From Lentzea fradiae (GTDB lineage: Bacteria > Actinomycetota > Actinomycetes > Mycobacteriales > Pseudonocardiaceae), in assembly GCF_900100955.1 (NCBI RefSeq), contig NZ_FNCC01000001.1, positions 496,001-560,000 of the forward strand: a DNA stretch of 64,000 nt. The letters are read 5' to 3'. The position numbers and the translations under genes are program-made. Positions 59,499-64,000 of the stretch are shown in pieces. Each line of letters opens with the position of its first letter. The first letter of the stretch is position 1. A model generated the notes under the pieces. It was not told the DNA's origin, searched no databases, and saw nothing but the letters and a program-made list of their open reading frames with translations.

Positions 59499-60413
59499 AT
59501 GTTCTTCCGGTCACGAACCCGCACCCGTGCGCCAGGAGCACCACCCCCGGACGGGGACACGGGTGAGGCGGGCGGGCCGGGGGCGGCGCACGACGGCGAC
59601 GCGGGCCACGCCCTGCGCACTCCCCGCACGATCCGCAGCTTCAACCGGTACGAGATCAAGTACCTGGTGCCGGTCACGCAGGTCCCCGAGCTGCTGGCGG
59701 CGATCGAGCCGCGCCTCGACCGCGACCCGCACAGCGACACCACCGGCTACGGGGTGTGGAGCACCTACTACGACACCCGGCAGCTGCGGTTCTACTGGGA
59801 GAAGATCGAGGGGCTGAAGTTCCGCCGGAAGCTGCGGATCCGCCACTACGGCGACCGGCTCGCCGTCACCGGCGACACCCCGGTCTTCGTCGAGATCAAG
59901 CAGCGGGTCAACCGCGTCACCCAGAAACGCCGCGTCCAGCTCCCGTACGGGCAGGCGCTGCGGCTGTGCGCGGGCCAGGCCCCCGCGTCGGTGCCCGGTC
60001 GCGACCGCGCGTTCGTCGACGAGGTGCTCGACCTGGTCGGGCGGCTCGCCCTGCGCCCGTCGGCGATGACCGGCTACCAGCGGCAGGCGTACCTGGGCCG
60101 CGGTGCCGAGGTCGGCCTGCGCGTGACGATCGACCAGCGGGTCCGCGGGCGCGACCGCGACTTCGGCTTCGCCGAGGACGCCGAGAACCGCTTCATCGTG
60201 CCGCCCGGCAAGTCGATCGTGGAGGTGAAGGCGGACGAACGCGTGCCGTACTGGCTCACCGACCTGACCGCCGCGCGCAACCTCCAGGTCGTGCGGATCT
60301 CCAAGTACTGCCAGAGCGTCGAGGCGTTCGGCCGCGCTCCCCGTTCCGTCTTCCACGTCCCCGTCGACGAGCCCTTCGCCGTCGGCACCCCCACGGAGGC
60401 ACCACACCGATGA
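59499..60413 (+). CDS. VTC-domain protein (polyphosphate polymerase-like)
   Basis: A 304-residue protein. The hydrophilic N-terminus (about 1-40) lacks a signal peptide. The VTC tunnel fold then has SFNRYEIKYLV, RRKLRIRHYG, VFVEIKQR and SIVEVKADER, the basic residues that line the triphosphate tunnel. Family proteins make polyphosphate from nucleoside triphosphates. ATG 59499 follows AGGAGG. The stop overlaps the DUF4956 ATG, and the next stop overlaps the CotH start, so the three are translationally coupled. Confidence 0.88.
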   Translation: MFFRSRTRTRAPGAPPPDGDTGEAGGPGAAHDGDAGHALRTPRTIRSFNRYEIKYLVPVTQVPELLAAIEPRLDRDPHSDTTGYGVWSTYYDTRQLRFYWEKIEGLKFRRKLRIRHYGDRLAVTGDTPVFVEIKQRVNRVTQKRRVQLPYGQALRLCAGQAPASVPGRDRAFVDEVLDLVGRLALRPSAMTGYQRQAYLGRGAEVGLRVTIDQRVRGRDRDFGFAEDAENRFIVPPGKSIVEVKADERVPYWLTDLTAARNLQVVRISKYCQSVEAFGRAPRSVFHVPVDEPFAVGTPTEAPHR

Positions 60414-61087
60414 ACCTCGGCTTCGACGACCTGACCGGAACGTTCAGCGTCATGGACATCGTGGTCTCGCTCACGCTGTCGTTCCTGCTCAGCGTGATGA
60501 TCGCCTACGTGTACCGGGCGACGCACCGCAACGTCTCCTACAGCCAGTCCTACGTCCAGACGCTGATCATCCTGGGCATGCTGATCTCGGTGATCATGCT
60601 CGTGGTCGGCTCCAACATCGCCCGCGCGTTCGCCCTCGTCGGCGCGCTGTCGGTGATCCGCTTCCGCAACGCCATCAAGGAGACCCGCGACGTCGGGTTC
60701 ATCTTCCTGGTGATGGCGGTCGGCATGGCCGTCGGCACCCGCTTCTACGCGCTGGCCGCGATCGCCGCCGTGGTCATCTCGCTGATCATCTTCCTGATGT
60801 ACCGCTTCAACTGGTTCCAGCTCGACGTGAGCCGCCAGGTCGTGAAGGTCCAGGTGCCGGCCGACGACGACTACGGCAACGTGATCAACGACGTGATGAT
60901 CCGGCACACCGACGAGTTCCAGCTGGTCAGCATGGAGTCGATCCGCGGCGGCGCGCTCACCGAGCTGATGTACACGGTGCGGATCAAGAAGGGCAGCGAG
61001 CCCGGCACGCTGATGGCCGAGCTGCGGGAGCGCAACCGCGGCCAGGGCGTCACCGTCCTCACCGGCTACGACCAGACCGACCTCTGA
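60410..61087 (+). CDS. DUF4956 membrane protein
   Basis: A 225-residue protein. Four hydrophobic segments fill residues 15-130 (VSLTLSFLLSVMIAYVYRA, LIILGMLISVIMLVVGSN, FALVGALSVIRFRNAIKETR, VGFIFLVMAVGMAVG). A soluble domain of about 85 residues follows (VKVQVPADDDYGNVI, GSEPGTLMAEL). The GALSVIRFRNAIKETRD loop is the family signature. Function is unknown. It is coupled to VTC and CotH genes, which suggests it forms the membrane scaffold of that complex. Confidence 0.88.
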   Translation: MNLGFDDLTGTFSVMDIVVSLTLSFLLSVMIAYVYRATHRNVSYSQSYVQTLIILGMLISVIMLVVGSNIARAFALVGALSVIRFRNAIKETRDVGFIFLVMAVGMAVGTRFYALAAIAAVVISLIIFLMYRFNWFQLDVSRQVVKVQVPADDDYGNVINDVMIRHTDEFQLVSMESIRGGALTELMYTVRIKKGSEPGTLMAELRERNRGQGVTVLTGYDQTDL

Positions 61088-62817
61088 TGGACGGCGTCTC
61101 GTCCACCGGCGGGCCGCGCAGGCTGTTGCGGCACCGCGTCCCGGTGCGCGTGCGGCACAACTGGAAGCTCCTGGCGGGCACGTGCGCGTTCCTGCTGGTG
61201 CTGGTCGTGGGCTTCGGCACCGGCACGATCCGCCCGTACGCCACGTCGGCGGCGGTCAGGGCGCCCGCGGTCGTCACGCAGAACATCGAGGGCACCAAGG
61301 ACCTCTTCGACACCTCGGTCGCGCACGACGTCAGCATCGAGTTCGCAGACGCGAACTACCAGAAGATGCTGAAGGAGTACTTCGACTCCGGTGAGAAGGA
61401 CTACCTGCCCGCGACCGTCGTCATCGACGGCACCCGCATCGAGAACGCCGGCATCCGGCTCAAGGGCAACTCCACCCTCAGCGGCCTGACCTGGAACGGC
61501 GAGCGGCGCGAGCGCGGCGGCGGCAACGCCCCGCAGTTCCAGCCGCCCGCCGGGATGCAGCTCCCGGAGGGTGCCGAGCCGCCCGCCGGGATGCAGCTCC
61601 CCGAAGGCGCCGAGCCGCCTGCCGGGATGCAGCTCCCCGAGGGCGCCCAGCCGGGCCAGCGGTTTCAGGGACCCGGCGCCGAGCTGAAGGCGGAGGAGCC
61701 GGAGGACCTGCCGTGGCTGGTGAGCTTCGACGAGTACGTCGAGGGCCGCCGCTACCAGAACCACACGCAGATCGCGGTCCGGCCGGGCACCTCGCAGTCG
61801 GCGGCCCAGCTGAACGAGGCGCTCGCCATCTCGCTCGTCGACGCGGCGGGCGAACCGTCACAGCGCTACACCTACTCGGGCTTCACCGTGAACGGCAGGG
61901 CGTCCGCGCCGCGGCTGCTCGTCGAGTACCTGGACGAGGGCTACGCCGAGGAGCTGGGCGACGGCGTCCTCTACAAGGCGCTGGCCACCAGCCAGTTCAC
62001 CTACCAGGGCGAGGACCAGACCGCCTACGGCGACGACTTCAAACAGGTCAACGACGTCGGCGGCAGCGACCTCCAGCCGGTGATCAACCTGGTGAGGTGG
62101 GTGGAGAACGCCTCGGACGAGGAGTTCGCCGCCGGACTCGGCGAGCGCCTCGACGTGGAGGCGTTCGCCCGGTACATCGCCCTGCAGAACGTGATGATGA
62201 ACTTCGACGACATGGCGGGGCCCGGCAAGAACTACTACCTCTGGTACGACCGGGGGACGCGCAGGTTCACCGTCGTCAGCTGGGACATGAACCTCACGTT
62301 CAGCGGCGACGCCACCGCCGGGCCGCACGACAGCACGGGCATGGGCATGGGCGGACGCCGCCAGGCCGGTCAGCAGCCGCAGGCCGGGCAACAGCCGCAA
62401 GCCGGTCGGCAGCCGCAGGCCGGGCAGCCACCGAACGGCGTACAGCCGCCGGACGGCCAGCGGCCACCCGGCGGAATGCAGCCTCCGGCAGGCCGGCCCC
62501 AGGCAGGCCAGCTGCCCCAGGCGGGGCAGCAGCCACCCGACGGCGCGGTCCGGATGGGCATGGGAGGGAACAAGCTCAAGGAACGCTTCCTGGCCACCGA
62601 AGCGTTCAAGAAGGTCTACGAGGAGCAGTACCGCGCGGTCTACGCCGCCACCCTCGACGGCGGCAAGGCCGTGGAGACCCTCGACCGCATCGTCAGTGCC
62701 TACCGCCTCAACCAGGGCGCCAAGGACGAGGTCGCCGCGGAGGCGGACGCGCTGAAGTCCACCCTGGACAAGCGGGTCACGGCGCTGAGCGCGCACGAGG
62801 TCGTCCGGGGGAGCTGA
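61087..62817 (+). CDS. CotH-kinase family protein with repeat insertions
   Basis: A 576-residue protein. One N-terminal membrane anchor (about 25-45, WKLLAGTCAFLLVLVV) precedes an extracellular kinase-like domain. RLKGNSTLSG, then the catalytic-like SWDMNLTFSG with Asp and Asn, match CotH. Two low-complexity insertions interrupt it: residues 153-188, three 12-residue units (PPAGMQLPEGAE) encoded by exact-length 36-base repeats, and residues 426-480 with QAGQQP-like hexamers. CotH members phosphorylate or modify surface proteins. It is the last gene of the VTC operon. Confidence 0.85.
   Translation: MDGVSSTGGPRRLLRHRVPVRVRHNWKLLAGTCAFLLVLVVGFGTGTIRPYATSAAVRAPAVVTQNIEGTKDLFDTSVAHDVSIEFADANYQKMLKEYFDSGEKDYLPATVVIDGTRIENAGIRLKGNSTLSGLTWNGERRERGGGNAPQFQPPAGMQLPEGAEPPAGMQLPEGAEPPAGMQLPEGAQPGQRFQGPGAELKAEEPEDLPWLVSFDEYVEGRRYQNHTQIAVRPGTSQSAAQLNEALAISLVDAAGEPSQRYTYSGFTVNGRASAPRLLVEYLDEGYAEELGDGVLYKALATSQFTYQGEDQTAYGDDFKQVNDVGGSDLQPVINLVRWVENASDEEFAAGLGERLDVEAFARYIALQNVMMNFDDMAGPGKNYYLWYDRGTRRFTVVSWDMNLTFSGDATAGPHDSTGMGMGGRRQAGQQPQAGQQPQAGRQPQAGQPPNGVQPPDGQRPPGGMQPPAGRPQAGQLPQAGQQPPDGAVRMGMGGNKLKERFLATEAFKKVYEEQYRAVYAATLDGGKAVETLDRIVSAYRLNQGAKDEVAAEADALKSTLDKRVTALSAHEVVRGS
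61543..61650 (+). repeat. Three 36-bp coding repeats in the CotH gene
   Basis: Units start at 61543, 61579 and 61615, each encoding PPAGMQLPEGAE (last unit ends AQ). The bases differ at third positions, so the repeat is old or selected at protein level. Confidence 0.8.
62362..62433 (+). repeat. Four 18-bp Q/P/G-rich coding repeats in the CotH gene
   Basis: Units at 62362, 62380, 62398 and 62416 encode QAGQQP, QAGQQP, QAGRQP, QAGQPP, and degenerate copies run to about 62540. The stretch is likely a flexible surface linker. Confidence 0.75.
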
Positions 62818-63140
62818 CCGCCGAGCCGGACGGCCTCGCCGTCCGGCTCGCGGCGTTCCCGGAAGAGTGTCCACTGTGGCCGGTCGTGGCCGCGCCGGCG
62901 ACTGGTTGCACGAATGCACAGATCCGTTGGTGCCGCCGAGCGTCCCCGTCACGACCGCCCGCCTGGCCGACCGATCGGCGTGCAGAAAAACTTCGCCGTC
63001 ATCGGGCCGCTGACCAGGCGCGACTCCCGTCTTGAGAGTCCTCGGGGAGATCGTTCGCGGAAAAAGAGTTGGTCTCATTTGAGCCGAAGTGTGACCACGT
63101 ACGTACTCCCGATCATGCACGGCATGAGCGAGGAGGACGG
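62818..63140. other. Intergenic region after the CotH operon
   Basis: This 323-base gap begins with the terminator described at 62822. The rest has no gene. It carries the sequence GTGACCACGTACGTACTCCC near 63090 and a good GAGGAGGACGG ribosome binding site before the next ATG. A promoter for the DUF1996 gene must lie here. Confidence 0.45.
62822..62850 (+). terminator. 12-bp hairpin terminator of the VTC-CotH operon
   Basis: CGAGCCGGACGG (62822-62833) pairs perfectly with CCGTCCGGCTCG (62839-62850) around CCTCG. It begins 5 bases after the CotH stop. Confidence 0.75.
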
Positions 63141-64000
63141 ATGACACACCGCGTAACCGACAGACGGAAGTTTCGCCTGATTGCTTCGTTGTCGGCGGTG
63201 GCCGTGGTCGCAGCGGGCACCGCCGCGGTGGCGCTCGCCGCCAATGACGGCGATCCGGCGCCGGTGAGCGCGTTCGTGCCCATTGAGCAGGTGAGCAAGA
63301 ACGTGGTGACGCCGAAGACCGGCCCCAACGGGGCGTCCGGCGTGTTCACCGTGGACTGTGGCACGAACGAGAACGGCAAGTTCAGTGCCGACAACCCGGT
63401 GGCGCAGCCGGGTTTGCAGCACGGTGCGCAGCACGTGCACGACTTCGTGGGCAACCTGTCCATCGCGGCGGACTCCACCGACGAGAGTCTGGAGGACTCG
63501 GAGACGACCTGCCGCAACGGCGACCGCTCTTCGTACTTCTGGCCGGTGGTGCGGATCAACCCGAACGCGAACCCCGCGGACGTCGGTTCCAGCCCGGACA
63601 AGATCAAGGAGACGGGCCCCGGTTCGGTGGCGTGTCCCAGCGTCCGCAAGCGGCTTCCCGCTGTGCCGCAGCGGGCCCGTGACGAGGTGAACCGCAACCT
63701 GCAGCAGCTTTCCCAGCAGGTCAAGGAAGCCAACGGCAAGATGGCCGCCAACCAGAACCCCGGCGACCCGAACTTCGTCAACAACACGATCCTCGGTCCG
63801 TTGCGCGCCAAGCGAGTCGCCACGCTCGACCGCATCGCGACCGCGGTCAGCCGCAACGGTCGCAAGGTGAACCTGACCTCTCTCGCCGAGTGCGACGTGC
63901 GCTTCGGCCACGGCAACCACGGTGGCGGGCACAGCAACCACTCGAAGCCGCGCAAGTTCGCCGGCCAGCCCGAGGCGCAGGACGCGGCCACGCCGACCAT
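63141..64000 (+). CDS. DUF1996 secreted protein (5' part, cut by window end)
   Basis: The ATG at 63141 opens a frame that continues past base 64000 without a stop, giving 286 complete codons. A basic leader (MTHRVTDRRKFRL) and hydrophobic segment (ASLSAVAVVAAGTAAVALAA) form a signal peptide. The mature part has HVHDFVGN near residues 96-103, CRNGDRSSYFWPVVRI and a Cys-containing CGTNENGKF region, consistent with DUF1996. A His/Gly/Ser-rich insert (HGNHGGGHSNHS) follows near the end. The function of DUF1996 is unknown; many are secreted polysaccharide-associated proteins. Confidence 0.8.
   Translation, partial: MTHRVTDRRKFRLIASLSAVAVVAAGTAAVALAANDGDPAPVSAFVPIEQVSKNVVTPKTGPNGASGVFTVDCGTNENGKFSADNPVAQPGLQHGAQHVHDFVGNLSIAADSTDESLEDSETTCRNGDRSSYFWPVVRINPNANPADVGSSPDKIKETGPGSVACPSVRKRLPAVPQRARDEVNRNLQQLSQQVKEANGKMAANQNPGDPNFVNNTILGPLRAKRVATLDRIATAVSRNGRKVNLTSLAECDVRFGHGNHGGGHSNHSKPRKFAGQPEAQDAATPT

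Noticed and set aside
1..64000. tRNA or rRNA genes
   Set aside because: No cloverleaf-like T-loop motif (GGTTCGANTCC) in a plausible context and no conserved rRNA stretches were noticed by eye.

Overview
The window is very GC-rich, uses many GTG starts, and packs genes tightly with 1-8 base stop/start overlaps. Its families (Mrp antiporter, XRE/MmyB pairs, CBM2 hydrolases, AtuA/DUF4387, HxlR, CotH/VTC) fit a filamentous actinomycete, probably a Pseudonocardiales member of the Lentzea/Saccharothrix/Actinosynnema type. The genus is an inference. No rRNA, tRNA, CRISPR array, insertion sequence, prophage or large PKS/NRPS cluster was seen. This looks like chromosomal accessory and catabolic DNA.

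Layout. 1-654: the end of a fatty-acid desaturase. 668-1143: two small uncharacterised ORFs. 1460-5484: an ABC exporter pair followed by an OmpR-type two-component system. 5486-9396: small-molecule hydrolases (cupin, two YcaC-like isochorismatase-family proteins, an alpha/beta hydrolase) with two TetR regulators and clear palindromic operators. 9597-12248: a coupled operon of 2-hydroxyacid dehydrogenase, AtuA-family protein and DUF4387 protein. 12362-12416: a perfect 23-bp inverted repeat. 12504-17764: divergent XRE/MmyB paralogues, two SDRs, a broken gene and an amidohydrolase.

18984-26797 is a probable sugar-acid catabolic locus. It holds a GntR/FCD regulator divergent from an enolase-superfamily enzyme, a Tat-type lipoprotein binding protein, one polypeptide that fuses two ABC permeases, a second enolase-superfamily enzyme and a RraA-type protein. 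No ATPase gene is present. A PucR-type regulator follows.

28521-38717 is a stress and ion-homeostasis island: a baeRF-like protein, a DksA/TraR zinc-finger protein, a tandem Usp, a TrkA-C regulatory protein divergent from a complete mrp/mnhABCDEFG antiporter operon, a second tandem Usp, and a STAS protein. 38791-45747 carries a lipoprotein with a putative glycosidase-like domain, an MFS pump, a SulP transporter, a TPR-like protein and a CBM2-bearing secreted esterase. 45895-49241 has a PaaX regulator, a GH11 xylanase, an unknown protein and a DivIVA-like coiled coil.

49404-59267 carries a Bcr/CflA pump with divergent HxlR, a thiolase, an S33 hydrolase, an alpha/beta hydrolase, an HxlR/SDR pair, an FAD aromatic hydroxylase and a ferredoxin-reductase-like protein. 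59499-62817 is a translationally coupled VTC-domain / DUF4956 / CotH-kinase operon. A DUF1996 secreted protein follows it and runs off the end of the window.

The least explained and most interesting parts are the VTC-DUF4956-CotH operon with a 17-bp direct repeat in its leader, the baeRF/DksA/Usp/Mrp island, the fused permease, and the long perfect inverted repeat at 12362-12416.
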